Shown in pieces: positions 50,935 to 62,300 of a DNA stretch of 64,000 bases; the stretch's first letter is position 1; each line of letters begins with the position of its first letter. The position numbers and the translations under genes were made by a program. The notes below the pieces were generated by a model. It saw nothing but the letters and a program-made list of their open reading frames with translations. It had not been told where the DNA came from and did no database searches. Source of the DNA: Providencia heimbachae ATCC 35613 (GTDB lineage: Bacteria > Pseudomonadota > Gammaproteobacteria > Enterobacterales > Enterobacteriaceae); NCBI RefSeq assembly GCF_001655055.1, contig NZ_LXEW01000021.1, forward strand, positions 1-64,000, written 5' to 3'.

Positions 50935-51414
50935 GTGAATAATAAAATGAATAGTGATATAGAAATCCAATTAAGCGTTGTTTTATCATCAGCCTGTACA
51001 CGTAATAACATCGTGTGCACGAGTAAGAAAAGAGCCTTAGAAATTATTAGCGAATTGGCTGCCGCTGAGTTGGAATTACCGGAAAATACGGTATTTGAAG
51101 CGTTATTAACCAGAGAAAAAGTGGGTACAACGGGTATTGGTGGAGGCATAGCAATACCTCATGGCAAACTCGTTGAGGGTAAAAATGCACAAGCTGTTGG
51201 TGTTTTTTTACACCTTGAAGAGCCGATTGCGTTTGATTCAATTGACAATCAACCTGTTGATCTCCTTTTTGCACTACTTGTTCCAGCAGATCAATGCAAA
51301 ACGCATTTGCACACATTGTCGCTGATTGCTAAAAAACTGGCTGATAAAACCTTTTGTAAGCGTTTGCGGTCAGCACAAAGCGATAATGAGTTATATAGTA
51401 TAATTACTGAGTAA
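50935..51414 (+). CDS. ptsN: Nitrogen-PTS EIIA component
   Basis: The 159-residue EIIA-Ntr protein has the phosphorylated His in GGGIAIPHGKLVEG near residue 75. It receives phosphate from NPr and regulates potassium transport and other processes. Length is close to E. coli PtsN (163). Confidence 0.96.
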   Translation: MNNKMNSDIEIQLSVVLSSACTRNNIVCTSKKRALEIISELAAAELELPENTVFEALLTREKVGTTGIGGGIAIPHGKLVEGKNAQAVGVFLHLEEPIAFDSIDNQPVDLLFALLVPADQCKTHLHTLSLIAKKLADKTFCKRLRSAQSDNELYSIITE

Positions 51415-51580
51415 ATTATAAGTTTGCAACTTTTTGTGGTATCACAATGAAATCATTATGGTTTACACTGTTAAAAGATAATGGTTACGTTAAAGAGCAA
51501 AACCGTTAAATTTACTTGATAACTTATGGTCACATAGTTATTCACCTATTGGCCATCAAGAAATAGAAGGGAGTGAGTTC

Positions 51581-52432
51581 ATGGTGCTGATGATTGTCAG
51601 CGGCCGTTCCGGTTCGGGGAAATCCGTTGCCTTACGTGCGCTGGAAGATATGGGTTTCTATTGTGTGGATAACCTACCGGTTGTGCTACTTCCGGAGTTG
51701 GCTAATTCACTCGCTGAACGTAACATTTCAGCAGCGGTTAGCATTGACGTACGTAATATGCCGGATAATCCAGAAGTTTTCGAAGAAGCAATTGATAAAT
51801 TACCATCAACTTTCTCGCCACAGCTACTGTTTCTGGATGCCGATCGCAATACACTAATTCGTCGCTACAGTGATACTCGTAGGCTTCATCCTCTTTCAAG
51901 TAAAAATCTCTCTCTTGAAAGCGCCATTGATGAAGAAAATGAGCTTCTGGAGCCTCTGCGCTCACGAGCAGACTTAGTCATCGACACGTCTGAAATGTCA
52001 GTGCATGAGCTAGCCGAGATGCTAAGAACTCGTTTAATGGGCAAACGTGAACGCGAGCTGACGATGGTGTTTGAATCTTTTGGATTTAAACACGGCATTC
52101 CTATTGATGCTGATTATGTGTTTGATGTGCGTTTCTTGCCTAACCCACACTGGGATCCAAAACTGCGTCCAATGACGGGCTTAGATCGCCCTGTTGCTGC
52201 ATTCTTGGATAGGCACACTGAGGTGCATAATTTTATTTATCAAACGCGTAGCTATTTAGAATTATGGCTACCGATGTTAGAAACCAATAACCGAAGTTAT
52301 TTAACGGTCGCTATTGGCTGTACTGGCGGCAAACACCGCTCAGTCTATGTTGCGGAACAACTGGCAGATTACTTCCGTTCTAGAGGGAAAAACGTCCAGT
52401 CACGTCACAGAACACTAGAAAAACGTAAGTAA
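51581..52432 (+). CDS. rapZ: RNase adapter protein RapZ
   Basis: The 283-residue protein has Walker [20 protein letters not shown] at the N-terminus and the conserved C-terminal [23 protein letters not shown]-binding half. RapZ brings the sRNA GlmZ to RNase E, controlling glmS and glucosamine-6-phosphate. Its stop overlaps npr by one base. Confidence 0.97.
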   Translation: MVLMIVSGRSGSGKSVALRALEDMGFYCVDNLPVVLLPELANSLAERNISAAVSIDVRNMPDNPEVFEEAIDKLPSTFSPQLLFLDADRNTLIRRYSDTRRLHPLSSKNLSLESAIDEENELLEPLRSRADLVIDTSEMSVHELAEMLRTRLMGKRERELTMVFESFGFKHGIPIDADYVFDVRFLPNPHWDPKLRPMTGLDRPVAAFLDRHTEVHNFIYQTRSYLELWLPMLETNNRSYLTVAIGCTGGKHRSVYVAEQLADYFRSRGKNVQSRHRTLEKRK

Positions 52433-52704
52433 TGAGTGTAACAGCCACCATTACGCTTAAAAATCGGCTCGGTATGCATGCAAGACCAGCTATGTTACTC
52501 TATGATTTAGTTAAACAATTTAACTCTAGGGTTGTTTTGCGTAATAATCATCAAATTGAGGCTGAGGCCGATAGCGTTATTGCCATGTTGATGTTAGACT
52601 CAGAACAAGGTAGCAAAATTGATATTGAGGTTAGCGGCCCAGATGAACACTTGGCATTATCCGCGATAATTAACCTATTCGAAAATGGATTTGATGAAGA
52701 GTAG
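52432..52704 (+). CDS. ptsO: Nitrogen-PTS phosphocarrier protein NPr
   Basis: The 90-residue HPr-like protein has the active-site His in LGMHARPAMLLYDL near residue 16. It passes phosphate from EI-Ntr to PtsN. It is translationally coupled to rapZ (TAATG), as in E. coli. Confidence 0.96.
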   Translation: MSVTATITLKNRLGMHARPAMLLYDLVKQFNSRVVLRNNHQIEAEADSVIAMLMLDSEQGSKIDIEVSGPDEHLALSAIINLFENGFDEE

Positions 52705-52835
52705 CAACATCAATAACTCCTCAATCAACTTATCAATGTGCGTATTTTTACAGGTACAGGCCTGAGTTCGTGATCGCGATCTCTTCCCTTTAAAGCGTAT
52801 AGCGCCTAATATTTTAAACAAATTTATTTATAGCG

Positions 52836-52864
52836 ACACCCCCTACCTTTTGGGTGGGGGGTGT
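52836..52864 (+). terminator. G/C-rich hairpin between npr and rnk
   Basis: ACACCCCCTACC pairs with GGTGGGGGGTGT around a short loop; the T tract is weak. It lies 32 bases before the rnk start and likely ends the rpoN-npr transcript. Confidence 0.65.
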
Positions 52865-52895
52865 TTGCTTTGTATGTCTCTATTTGGAGTGTGGT

Positions 52896-53306
52896 ATGAA
52901 AAAGCCAACAATTATTATCAATGATTTAGATGCTGAGCGCTTAGATGCGCTCATGGAACAACCCGCTTATGCAGATACTCCCGTTGCAGAAGCGTTGAAT
53001 GACGAACTTGACCGTGCAGACATTGTGACTCCGCAGGAAATTCCGGCTGATGTAGTCACCATGAACAGCACAGTTCGTTTTCTTGACCTAATCAGTAACG
53101 AGGAACGTACTCGTACACTGGTTTATCCAGCATCGCTGAAAGACAGTGCAGAACAATTATCTGTAATGGCACCAATTGGAGCAGCACTGCTCGGCTTGCG
53201 TGTTAATGATGAAATCAGTTGGGCGTTGCCAAACGGCGTCGCAACGCGTGTTAGAGTACTCGAAATTGTTTACCAGCCAGAAGCGGCAGGTGAATATCAT
53301 CGCTAA
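52896..53306 (+). CDS. rnk: Regulator of nucleoside diphosphate kinase
   Basis: The 136-residue protein matches E. coli Rnk from [18 protein letters not shown] to [11 protein letters not shown]. The C-terminal half is a GreA-like domain ([22 protein letters not shown]) that binds RNA polymerase. Rnk can compete with GreA for the secondary channel. ATG at 52896 follows GGAG; an earlier in-frame codon is not supported. It lies convergent to pmbA. Confidence 0.95.
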   Translation: MKKPTIIINDLDAERLDALMEQPAYADTPVAEALNDELDRADIVTPQEIPADVVTMNSTVRFLDLISNEERTRTLVYPASLKDSAEQLSVMAPIGAALLGLRVNDEISWALPNGVATRVRVLEIVYQPEAAGEYHR

Positions 53307-53383
53307 GGCTTTTCGCTATTAAAAAGAAGGCTTAGCGAAAAAAGTTTCAGCGAAGAAACTCCAGTAAGCCCTCTAGCGTATTC

Positions 53384-53408
53384 AGGCACTCATTTGAGTG
53401 CCTTTTTT
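53384..53408 (+). terminator. Terminator between rnk and pmbA
   Basis: AGGCACTC and GAGTGCCT pair around ATTT, followed by six T. It is shared by the convergent genes. Confidence 0.9.
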
Positions 53409-53432
53409 ATAAAATGAAGGTTTGTGCGAGGA

Positions 53433-54773
53433 CTATTCCCCTGCAATGCTCATTTCAGGGATCAAGACAGATCCACACTGAATATTACTGCGGGTTTCAA
53501 TATCATCAGCAATCGTGACCATATTCGCCCACATATCTTTTAGATTACCGGCAATGGTGATTTCGCTAACAGGATATTGAATCTCGCCGTTTTCAACCCA
53601 AAAACCCGATGCGCCACGAGAATAATCACCGGTGATCCCGCTGACACCTTGTCCCATCAATTCAGTAACTACCAAGCCAGTTCCCATCTGCTTTAATAAA
53701 GCATCAAAAGTAAGACCTTGCCCTGCGATACGCCAATTATGGATACCACCCGCATGGCCAGTGCTTTGCAGCCCTAATTTTCTGGCTGAATAGCTGGTCA
53801 TCAGCCAGGTTTGTAATATACCGTTCTCAATAATATTACGTTCACTGGTGCGAACACCTTCACTATCAAACGGTGAGGATGCAAGTCCCCCCATTAAGTG
53901 AGGTTGCTCATTAATGGTTAACCAGCTGGGTAAAATTTGTTTGCCTAAGCTATCAAGTAAGAAAGAGGATTTACGATAAATACTGCCACCACTAATCGCA
54001 CCCACCAAATGACCAAATAGACCTGTAGCCACTTCTGAGGCAAAAATCACTGGCGCTTTCATGGTACGTAACTTTCTTGGTGCTAAGCGTGCCAACGTGC
54101 GCCTAGCGCATTCTTGGCCTACCCATTCAGGGGATTGCAACGCGCTCAAGCTACGACCAATCGTGTAGGCGTAATCACGTTCCATATCACCGTTATGCTC
54201 TGCAATCACACAGCTAGATATTGAATAACGGCTAGAGCTATAGCTTTGTAGCATGCCATGGGAGTTACCAAATACGCGCACACCATAATGGCCATTGAAG
54301 CTGCCCCCTTCGGTATTAACAATACGCGAGTCAGCATTCAGTGCGGCCATTTCTGCTTGTGATGCTAATCTTATCGCTTCTTCAGGTGAGATTTCAGTCG
54401 CTTGAAAAAGATTCAACTCGGGTGCTTCAAAAGCCAAAAGTGATTTTTCTGCCGGCCCTGCACAAGGGTCTTCTGAGGTATAGCAGGCAATATCAATAGC
54501 CGCCTGTACGGTGCGCTCAATCGCTTCAGGACTTAAATCTGTTGAAGATGCACTGCCTTTACGTTGTTGATGATAAACGGTGATCCCTAAAGCGCCATCA
54601 CTGTTAAACTCAACATTTTCGACTTCACCTTGGCGAGTACTTACGCTAATACCGGTGCTTTTGTTTACAGCCACTTCGGCGGCATCGCAACGGCTGTTGG
54701 CAAATTCTAATGCGTGGGCGACCGCATCTTCTAATTTTTTACGTTGTTCGTTGACTTGATCAGTTACACTCAT
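53433..54773 (-). CDS. pmbA: Metalloprotease PmbA/TldE
   Basis: The 446-residue protein is close to E. coli PmbA (450) in length and sequence, with [19 protein letters not shown]-type motifs and [20 protein letters not shown]. TldD and TldE form a heterodimer that processes modified peptides such as microcin B17 and CcdA. ATG at 54773 is chosen by similarity; an earlier in-frame start lacks support. Its partner tldD lies about 3.7 kb away in this window. Confidence 0.95.
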   Translation of the reverse strand: MSVTDQVNEQRKKLEDAVAHALEFANSRCDAAEVAVNKSTGISVSTRQGEVENVEFNSDGALGITVYHQQRKGSASSTDLSPEAIERTVQAAIDIACYTSEDPCAGPAEKSLLAFEAPELNLFQATEISPEEAIRLASQAEMAALNADSRIVNTEGGSFNGHYGVRVFGNSHGMLQSYSSSRYSISSCVIAEHNGDMERDYAYTIGRSLSALQSPEWVGQECARRTLARLAPRKLRTMKAPVIFASEVATGLFGHLVGAISGGSIYRKSSFLLDSLGKQILPSWLTINEQPHLMGGLASSPFDSEGVRTSERNIIENGILQTWLMTSYSARKLGLQSTGHAGGIHNWRIAGQGLTFDALLKQMGTGLVVTELMGQGVSGITGDYSRGASGFWVENGEIQYPVSEITIAGNLKDMWANMVTIADDIETRSNIQCGSVLIPEMSIAGE

Positions 54774-54935
54774 GCATTTAGTCCAATAATGAGGGGTAAA
54801 AAGCAACTTTCTTCTCCAACATGCAAATGTCAGGTAGTCATTAGGGCTTTTTCCCAGTTACAATACATAATATATAAATACTAACATCCACAACACGGTA
54901 GGTCATCACTGTGTTATGTAAAAAGGAAAAACGAT

Positions 54936-55481
54936 ATGGCCACACAGCCTGAAGACTGGCTGGATGATATCCCAGCGCCAGAGGAAGAAGAGGACGATGA
55001 AATTATTTGGGTCAGCAAAAGCGAGATTAAACGTGATGCTGAAATCCTGAAAAAACTGGGTGCAGAAATGGTCGATTTGAGCAAAAATGAGCTCGAACGT
55101 ATCCCATTGGACAGCCAGCTACTTGAAGCGATTGAACTTGCTCAACGCATTAAGCGTGAAGGCCGTCGTCGTCAGTTGCAGCTTATCGGTAAATTACTGC
55201 GTTCTCGCGATATCGAGCCGATCACTGAAGCTCTCGATAAACTCAAAAATCGTCATAATCAACAAGCGGTTTTCTTTCATAAGCTTGAAGACTTACGTAC
55301 CCGTTTAATTGAAGGCGGTGATGAGGTTATCGAAGACGTCGTTGCACTGTTCCCTCACACGGACAGACAACAACTCAGAGCGCTAGTGCGCAATGCTAAA
55401 AAAGAGCGTGAAGGAAATAAACCACCCAAAGCTTACCGTCAAATATTTCAATATTTGAAAGAGCTGTCAGAAAGCGCTTAA
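54936..55481 (+). CDS. darP: Dual-action ribosomal maturation protein DarP (YjgA)
   Basis: The 181-residue charged protein matches E. coli DarP with [18 protein letters not shown] near the N-terminus and [18 protein letters not shown] near the C-terminus. DarP acts in late 50S ribosome maturation around the peptidyl-transferase centre. It has its own short upstream region divergent from pmbA. Confidence 0.95.
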   Translation: MATQPEDWLDDIPAPEEEEDDEIIWVSKSEIKRDAEILKKLGAEMVDLSKNELERIPLDSQLLEAIELAQRIKREGRRRQLQLIGKLLRSRDIEPITEALDKLKNRHNQQAVFFHKLEDLRTRLIEGGDEVIEDVVALFPHTDRQQLRALVRNAKKEREGNKPPKAYRQIFQYLKELSESA

Positions 55482-55489
55482 TGGATTTT

Positions 55490-55516
55490 CCCCTACGCCA
55501 TCGATATGACTAGGGG
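55490..55516. terminator. Possible terminator between darP and the hydrolase gene
   Basis: CCCCTA and TAGGGG could pair around a 15-base loop between the two convergent genes. The stem is short and T runs are poor, so the call is weak. Confidence 0.3.
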
Positions 55517-55529
55517 AGCATCTTTATGG

Positions 55530-56153
55530 CTAGAAATATTTGTCTATCGTGGTAAGAAGTGTTGGAAATTCGGTATACCCTTCCCGATCGAGAAAATGCC
55601 CTGCGCCTTCTTCAATGATCACTTCCGTTTGTAAAGCTTGAGCCAATTCTTTTGAAGACTGGGGTGAGACAATTTCATCATTAGTTGAAATGATTGATAT
55701 TCGTTTATCTGCAATATCAACTAATTCACCATAATTTAATTTATCAACAGTATGCACGCTCAACTCTGGCAAGGTAGCTTGCTCATCATCAAAACCTGAA
55801 ACTAATATATACCCCCCTAATTTTTGACCTTCAACTCGCTGATGTGCTAAAAAACGCAATATGGTAATACAACCAAGGCTATGCCCAATAAGTATTGTGT
55901 TTTCATCAATATGAACAGGTAATTCAATTAGGTGTTGCAGCCATTTTTGAGGGTTTGGTGACAACGATTCAGGCATTTCAGGCACTTCAACGAAAGCCCC
56001 CAATGATTCCAATTCAGCCTTAAGCCAAGGAAACCAGTTTTTTGTAGGGGTTGCGGTATAGCCATGAACAATCACAAATTTCTTGTTTAGAAACCGATCA
56101 TTCAATGCACTGATATTTTGAGAGGTCAGGTGTTGGAAAGTGATGGTACTCAT
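55530..56153 (-). CDS. RBBP9/YdeN-family serine hydrolase
   Basis: This 207-residue alpha/beta hydrolase has the nucleophile elbow GHSLGCITILRF near residue 92. Asp lies in STNDEIVSPQSSK and the catalytic His in EGAGHFLDREGYTEFP near 188. The pattern fits the RBBP9/YdeN family. The substrate is unknown. No operon link is clear, although barstar lies next, 43 bases away on the same strand. Confidence 0.82.
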   Translation of the reverse strand: MSTITFQHLTSQNISALNDRFLNKKFVIVHGYTATPTKNWFPWLKAELESLGAFVEVPEMPESLSPNPQKWLQHLIELPVHIDENTILIGHSLGCITILRFLAHQRVEGQKLGGYILVSGFDDEQATLPELSVHTVDKLNYGELVDIADKRISIISTNDEIVSPQSSKELAQALQTEVIIEEGAGHFLDREGYTEFPTLLTTIDKYF

Positions 56154-56196
56154 TCTAATTTTACCTGTTAGATTTACTCAGTATGCTTAGACTCTA

Positions 56197-56502
56197 TCAT
56201 AACTCGCCAGTAGAACCATTAGCGCTTTTTGTTATATCTAAGGCAAAAACAAATTCATCTTCCCACATGTCTTGCGCATCATTCATTACATCAATTACGT
56301 CTGAGAATTCAATACGCTGCTCAGATGTCATATGGGCGAAAATAAGCGTAACAGGTAACTCAATGCCTGCGGAAACAATATCCCACAGGGCATCAAGGTT
56401 GTGCCCGAACCAAGAAGGCAGCGAGAACCGTTGCTGAAATTGAAGATAAAAATCTTCAATATTGTTTATCTGACGAAAATCAAACACAACACGGTTACTC
56501 AT
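56197..56502 (-). CDS. Barstar-family ribonuclease inhibitor
   Basis: The 101-residue cytosolic protein has the barstar core LPSWFGHNLDALWD, in which the two Asp correspond to barstar Asp35 and Asp39 that mimic RNA in the barnase active site. It has no signal peptide. It lies 12 bases downstream of the barnase gene, likely co-transcribed, so it protects the cytoplasm from unexported enzyme. E. coli keeps only a barstar-like gene (yhcO) in the corresponding region. Confidence 0.93.
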   Translation of the reverse strand: MSNRVVFDFRQINNIEDFYLQFQQRFSLPSWFGHNLDALWDIVSAGIELPVTLIFAHMTSEQRIEFSDVIDVMNDAQDMWEDEFVFALDITKSANGSTGEL

Positions 56503-56514
56503 GGTTGTCGCCTT

Positions 56515-56997
56515 TTAATTCATTTGTTGAAAACTTTTATAATGATCGGTGGTGACAAAAACCATACCATCTGATGAATACATCAGGCGATCTGCACCTC
56601 GATGACCACAATTATAGTTAATATCCGCTTCATACCATTGGCGATTTGGTGAGATAGGCAAACGTTTTTCACGATTTAAAAATCTATCACCACCGATGGC
56701 TTTACCCGGTAAGACTTCACACAAATTGCCTTTTTTAGCGTCCCATCCGGCTTGTCTTGCTTCTTTTTTTGTCACATAAAAAGCAGGTAATTTTTGGTAT
56801 TTTTGCACATAACTGACGACTTTACTTTGCTGGGTTAGTTGGTCAATTTTTTGTGCATTTTCATTACGAATGGATTGTTCTGGCGGAGAAACAGGCCTTT
56901 CAGCCTGTTCTGTATCTTGTAAATCACTGCCTTTAAAATAGAGGCTAAGCGCAATCAAGACCGCCATAATTAACATTGATGCAATACGTTTATTCAT
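56515..56997 (-). CDS. Exported barnase-family guanyl-preferring ribonuclease
   Basis: The 160-residue product has an N-terminal signal or anchor helix (about 7-22), a polar linker to about 60 and a barnase domain. Active-site residues align: Lys77 (barnase K27), Glu123 (E73), Arg133 (R83), Arg137 (R87) and His152 (H102). The general-base Glu is in WYEADINYN and the His in TTDHYKSF. Cys93 and Cys130 align with barnase positions 43 and 80. It likely cleaves RNA outside the cytoplasm. The barstar gene follows it. tldD lies upstream on the same strand, 12 bases away. Confidence 0.92.
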   Translation of the reverse strand: MNKRIASMLIMAVLIALSLYFKGSDLQDTEQAERPVSPPEQSIRNENAQKIDQLTQQSKVVSYVQKYQKLPAFYVTKKEARQAGWDAKKGNLCEVLPGKAIGGDRFLNREKRLPISPNRQWYEADINYNCGHRGADRLMYSSDGMVFVTTDHYKSFQQMN

Positions 56998-57009
56998 TTA
57001 ACCTCAAGA

Positions 57010-58455
57010 CTATGCAGTACCACCAACCGTTAGCTTATCGAGCTTCAATGTTGGTTGCCCAACACCAACAGGCACACTTTGACCTTCCTTACCACACACG
57101 CCGACACCTTTATCTAACGCAAGATCATTACCAACCATCGAAATTTGCTGCATTGCCTCAACACCAGAACCTATCAAGGTTGCCCCTTTGACTGGAGAAG
57201 TGATTTTTCCATTTTCAATCAGATAGGCTTCAGAGGTCGAAAATACAAATTTACCCGAGGTAATATCGACCTGACCACCACCAAAGTTAGGTGCATAAAG
57301 GCCTTTTTCTACACTGGCAATAATTTCTTCCGGTGTCGAATCACCTGCTAGCATATAAGTATTCGTCATTCGAGGCATCGGTAAATGCGCATAAGATTCA
57401 CGACGTGCGTTACCCGTTGGTGAAACTCCCATCAATCGAGCATTCAGTTTATCTTGAATATAATTACGCAAAACACCATTTTCTATTAGGACATTATATT
57501 GTCCTGGTACGCCCTCGTCATCGATAGCTAATGAGCCACGACGTCCAGCAATAGTGCCATCATCAACCACAGTACACAGTGGTGATGCAACTAATTCACC
57601 CATCTGCCCAGAAAAAACAGACGTACCACGGCGATTAAAGTCACCTTCTAAACCATGACCAACAGCTTCATGCAGCAATACCCCCGGCCAACCTGCACCA
57701 AGTACGACAGGCATCATTCCAGCAGGGGCGGCAATAGCAGATAAATTGACTAATGCCATGCGCACTGCTTCACGAGCATATTGCTCAGCGACGATTTGCC
57801 CTTGATGGATTTCTAAAAAGTATTCATAACCATAACGACCGCCGCCGCCACTCGCTCCACGCTCACGCTTACCGTCATGTTCAACCAGCACACTGACGGA
57901 TAAACGCACTAACGGGCGAATATCCGCCGCTAAAGTACCATCGGTGGCTGCAACCAATACTTGCTCATAAACACCCGTTAAGCTGGCATTAACTTCGATA
58001 ATACGCGCATCTTCAGCTCTAGCTATTTGATCAACACGGTGCAGCAAATCAATTTTTTCTTCACGAGATAAGCTATTTAACGGATCAGCTTGTGAATACA
58101 ATCTTTTGTATTCAACATTCGTGAGAATTTGCGATTTACCTGATCCTTGCTCATTCACAATACTGCGTGCAGCCGTGGCACTTTGTGTCAGTGCCAGCAA
58201 GGAAATTTGGTCGGCGTAGGCAAACCCTGTTTTTTCACCACTGACCGCTCTAACACCAACACCTTGGTCGATATTATACGAGCCATCTTTAATGATCCTA
58301 TCCTCGAGTACCCAAGATTCATGGAAACTAGACTGGAAGAATAGATCGGCGTAATCAAGGCGACGCTCAGATAACATCCCTAAAATATCGTGCAGGTTTT
58401 CTTGCTCAAGGCGATTGGCGGTCAGCAAATGATCGCTGACAGAAGCTAAACTCAT
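57010..58455 (-). CDS. tldD: Metalloprotease TldD
   Basis: The 481-residue protein equals E. coli TldD in length and has the metal motif [11 protein letters not shown] near residue 262. With PmbA it forms the heterodimeric protease for peptide antibiotics and antitoxins. It lies five bases downstream of the nitrilase-family gene, in the rng-yhdP-nit-tldD order. Confidence 0.96.
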   Translation of the reverse strand: MSLASVSDHLLTANRLEQENLHDILGMLSERRLDYADLFFQSSFHESWVLEDRIIKDGSYNIDQGVGVRAVSGEKTGFAYADQISLLALTQSATAARSIVNEQGSGKSQILTNVEYKRLYSQADPLNSLSREEKIDLLHRVDQIARAEDARIIEVNASLTGVYEQVLVAATDGTLAADIRPLVRLSVSVLVEHDGKRERGASGGGGRYGYEYFLEIHQGQIVAEQYAREAVRMALVNLSAIAAPAGMMPVVLGAGWPGVLLHEAVGHGLEGDFNRRGTSVFSGQMGELVASPLCTVVDDGTIAGRRGSLAIDDEGVPGQYNVLIENGVLRNYIQDKLNARLMGVSPTGNARRESYAHLPMPRMTNTYMLAGDSTPEEIIASVEKGLYAPNFGGGQVDITSGKFVFSTSEAYLIENGKITSPVKGATLIGSGVEAMQQISMVGNDLALDKGVGVCGKEGQSVPVGVGQPTLKLDKLTVGGTA

Positions 58456-58460
58456 ATTGG

Positions 58461-59315
58461 CTACTCTTTTGTTGTTTCTTTCTTAATCAAAGATGTCAAT
58501 TGCGGTCTAAAGCGATTGTGTTTCACCACTCTAATTTGCTCACGCATGACACTCAAACTGTCGGTTTTAATATTCAATACCGTCGATGCAACTGCATCAA
58601 CGTTTCGTTTCATGACCTTGCCCCAGCCATCAACGGCTAGACTATGCCCCCAAGTGCGACGCGTACCATGTACGCCAACTTGAGCAGGCGCTAGAATATA
58701 GCATTGATTTTCAATGGCTCTAGCACGTAATAGAGGTTCCCAATGGGCTTGCCCGGTATAACGCGTGAATGCGGCAGGCACTGAAATAATTTCCGCGCCT
58801 TGTTCACGTAATGCTTGGAATAAACCAGGAAAACGCAAGTCATAACAAATCGTCATCCCTAAACGCCCTACAGGGGTATCAACGACCGTGATATGCTCAC
58901 CACGTTGATAAATGACAGATTCATTATAATTGCCTTGCTCATCTTCAATATTTACATCAAACATATGAATTTTGTCATAACGCGCTTTGATATTCCCTGC
59001 GGAATCAAAAAGTAAGCTACTACTGGTAATACGAGCCGGATCTTCACGACTAATCATTGGCATTGAACCAATCAAAATCCACACATTATAGCGCTTCGCC
59101 ATTGCACGTATCGCATCTTGCAGGGGCCCTTTTCCTTCTACCTCGGCTTTTTTACGATAAACTGCCGCATCCGCAAATAACAGCGCATTTTCAGGCGTCA
59201 GTACTAGCTCAACTGATTCTGGCAACTGTTTGATTTGTTGCTCAATTTGCGCCAAATTGTGTTTAGTATTATCTCCGCTACATAACTGCAAAAGTGCAAC
59301 GTTTCCCGTTTTCAT
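58461..59315 (-). CDS. Carbon-nitrogen hydrolase (nitrilase superfamily, Nit1-like deaminated-glutathione amidase)
   Basis: The 284-residue enzyme has the catalytic triad of the superfamily: Glu in [11 protein letters not shown], Lys in [11 protein letters not shown] and Cys in [14 protein letters not shown]. The Nit1 group hydrolyses deaminated glutathione. It lies between yhdP and tldD, touching yhdP at one base (ATG overlap). E. coli lacks it at this place. Confidence 0.88.
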   Translation of the reverse strand: MKTGNVALLQLCSGDNTKHNLAQIEQQIKQLPESVELVLTPENALLFADAAVYRKKAEVEGKGPLQDAIRAMAKRYNVWILIGSMPMISREDPARITSSSLLFDSAGNIKARYDKIHMFDVNIEDEQGNYNESVIYQRGEHITVVDTPVGRLGMTICYDLRFPGLFQALREQGAEIISVPAAFTRYTGQAHWEPLLRARAIENQCYILAPAQVGVHGTRRTWGHSLAVDGWGKVMKRNVDAVASTVLNIKTDSLSVMREQIRVVKHNRFRPQLTSLIKKETTKE

Positions 59316-62300
59316 TACTCTTGAGTCTCCTTAAGTTGACGTAATACTTCATCAATTTTCGGCTCGTCCACGCTACCTGTCACACGATAACGGATGACAG
59401 AAATTTTACTCCATAGCGGCCCGAGCACTTTAGATGCAGCAAACACCGCTGCACCGGCAAATGGATTAATCACAAATGCGGTTGCTACACCTACTGTAGC
59501 AGAAATTTCCGGTGTGATGACTGCCTCAATATTAATTTGACGATTAACCAAGTCAATATCACCATTTAACGCAATGTCCGCAACTAACCCATCAATATAA
59601 AAATTCTTTGAACTCAGAATACCATTATGAATTTTGGCGTCGCCTTTAATAGAGTCAAAATCAAAATCATCATTAAATGTATCGCGAAAATCTAAGCGAA
59701 GTTTACGCAGTAGCGCATCAAAGCTCATTAATCGCAAAATTTGTCCCGCACGACCACCGCCCATTTGTGCAATAGCCCCTTTGCCAAGTTTTGTGGATAA
59801 TTTGCCATTTAATGATGTTAGATCTGGCGACCAAGGTACATTTTTCCAATTTAAATCAAATTCAATAGCGTATGGGGATTCAATAATCGGGACAAGGACA
59901 CCAAAATAAGCGGCCGTTTCATCAAACGCATCCCCCGTTAAAGAACCCGCTATTTGTGTTTCATTAATACTACCGCTGCGCCATAGTGCATCGACTTTTA
60001 ACTGTGCGGCACTATTACTGAGTGTCCCACCCGTCAGCTGTATTTCATTGCCTTTTGGCTGTAAGTTAGCTTTGATTTCGCCCAACTTTTGCCCACCAAT
60101 CCAACAATCAAGGCAATAAAAATTAACCGCAGGCCAATCACTAAAATCAAATGTTGATGTTTGCTCTGGGCTATTTTGTGTCTGAGCAATGGATATCGGG
60201 TTGTAATACAAGTAATCCAGTTTTAACGCCCATGGCTTTTGAGCGAATATTTCTAATTGCCCTTTTAAGTTTTCACTATCAACACGAACCAGTTGATCGC
60301 GACTGTATAAATTGTATGAAAAACTTAAATCATTCCAAACCTGCCCACCTAAATAAAGGGAAGGTACTTTGACTTGCACAATTTCAGGTAGCGTAATTTT
60401 AGCCACGCCATCCCCAACATTTGAAGATAATAATCCACTTGCCAATTTTTCCCAGTCCATATCCGTCACGGGTGGGAGATCCACTAAAACAATCGACGTT
60501 TTAGGTAAATCAGGGACTTTATTCTTCCACGCAGCAATATGCGCTTTTTCCAGTTTGAGTGGCTCGCGACTTAATAACCATTGTGTGTTAAAACCAAGAC
60601 GTTGCCCAATATCACCACCGACAACTAACTGCTCCGTGGTGCCTTTCGCTTGCACATTAATCTGACCTAGCTGATGAAGCAACTCACTATTTAATGCAGG
60701 TAATTGGCTTTTTAGTTGCTTTAGCCCCGCAGTAAACTCAATTTGCAACTTTGGATTTTCTTTTGTTGATTCAGGTATTGTTATCCCTACATGGCTTTTC
60801 CACTCACTGCTTCCTGAGACTTTCTGTTTAATCGCATTCGGGATCATCGCAAGTTTATCCAGCGCCCAATTACCGGCCAAATTTACATCAACCTGATAAT
60901 CTTTTTTACCCGTTAATGTTGAAAAATCAATGGCTATCGGCTGACCAAACCATTCACCTTTTAATTTATCACCAATCAAATCACCATTATTAAACTGAAA
61001 ACTGCCGGTTAATGCCGAAATTTTGCTATCAATTGGCTTAATAAATAAATCATTTTTATTTAAATGGACTTGTCCTTTAGCTATCACCTCTTTCCCAGCA
61101 GAAAGGGGAATAGACAAGTCAAGGCTACCGTTCACAACACCACCGATTTGTAATTCGTCTAACGTATCACCTATAGAGTGAGCCATTGGCGTATGGGTGA
61201 AATACTGTTGAATTTGTTTGCCTGTTCCACTGATGTTTGCATCAATAAACAGCATTTGATCGGTGTAATCACGAATAATGGCATCTAGATTAGTTGCAGT
61301 GGCATCGCCAAGTTTGACTTCCGGCACATGCATATATAAACCCGCACGTTTAAAATCTAAATCAATATCTAAATCTAATAACGCAGGCCACTCACTGTCG
61401 TATTCAAAGGTTGCATCGCGTAATGGTACCGAAACTTGAAATTGCCCATCATTATTGTCGTATGGGAAATTAGCCGGATCGCCTTTATAAACTAAAGTTG
61501 CATTCTCAACATTGCCGGCAATAATTGCTTTTGTCAGATAATCTGCAACATCTTGCCCCATCAATTTTTGAGGGAAATAACGCCATGCATCCCCAGCATC
61601 ATCTAGGCGTATCCCCGCTAAGATAGCTAAATCAGCAGATTTATTTTTCTTTGCTTGGGCGTAGCTAAATTCACCATTTGCCCATAATGATTTGGCTTGT
61701 ACATCAACAGACTTACTCCATAACTTGAATTCACTGTCATTATTCAGCCAATAGAGTTGCCCCTTAGCACTATTAATTTCGAAGGGCGCTTTAAATTCAT
61801 CACGATAATCTATCTGACTATCTTGTAAGGTAAAGGAGAGCTCACCACCTTCCATATCGCCAGCTAAAACACCCGAGAAATGCTCAACAGAGGGTAACTG
61901 TTTCCATTTTCTCCAGCTAACATCCCGCCAATCCATACTGATTTGCGTATGATCAAGCGTATCTTGTGTTAAATCGAGGGAGAATTCAGTTACAACACCC
62001 GTCGGTTGACGATGCTGCCAATCTTGAACCATTTCTGGTGTCACAAATGAAAATGTGGGTAATACCTCACTTAAACGCTCAAGTTCGATATTTTTAGCAC
62101 GGACACGCCAATGATCTTTATCTTGATATTTTTTCGAGGAGGGTAAATAAAGTACGGATACACTCCCCTTCGGCCAGATATATTCATTGGTTTTTAAAGT
62201 ATCCAGTTCGGGAATATTAAAAAGCCACCCATTACCTTGTCGCTTCATTCTCAATAACAGATCATTTACCTGAAGGTTTTGCGCTAACGTATTTTCGCCC

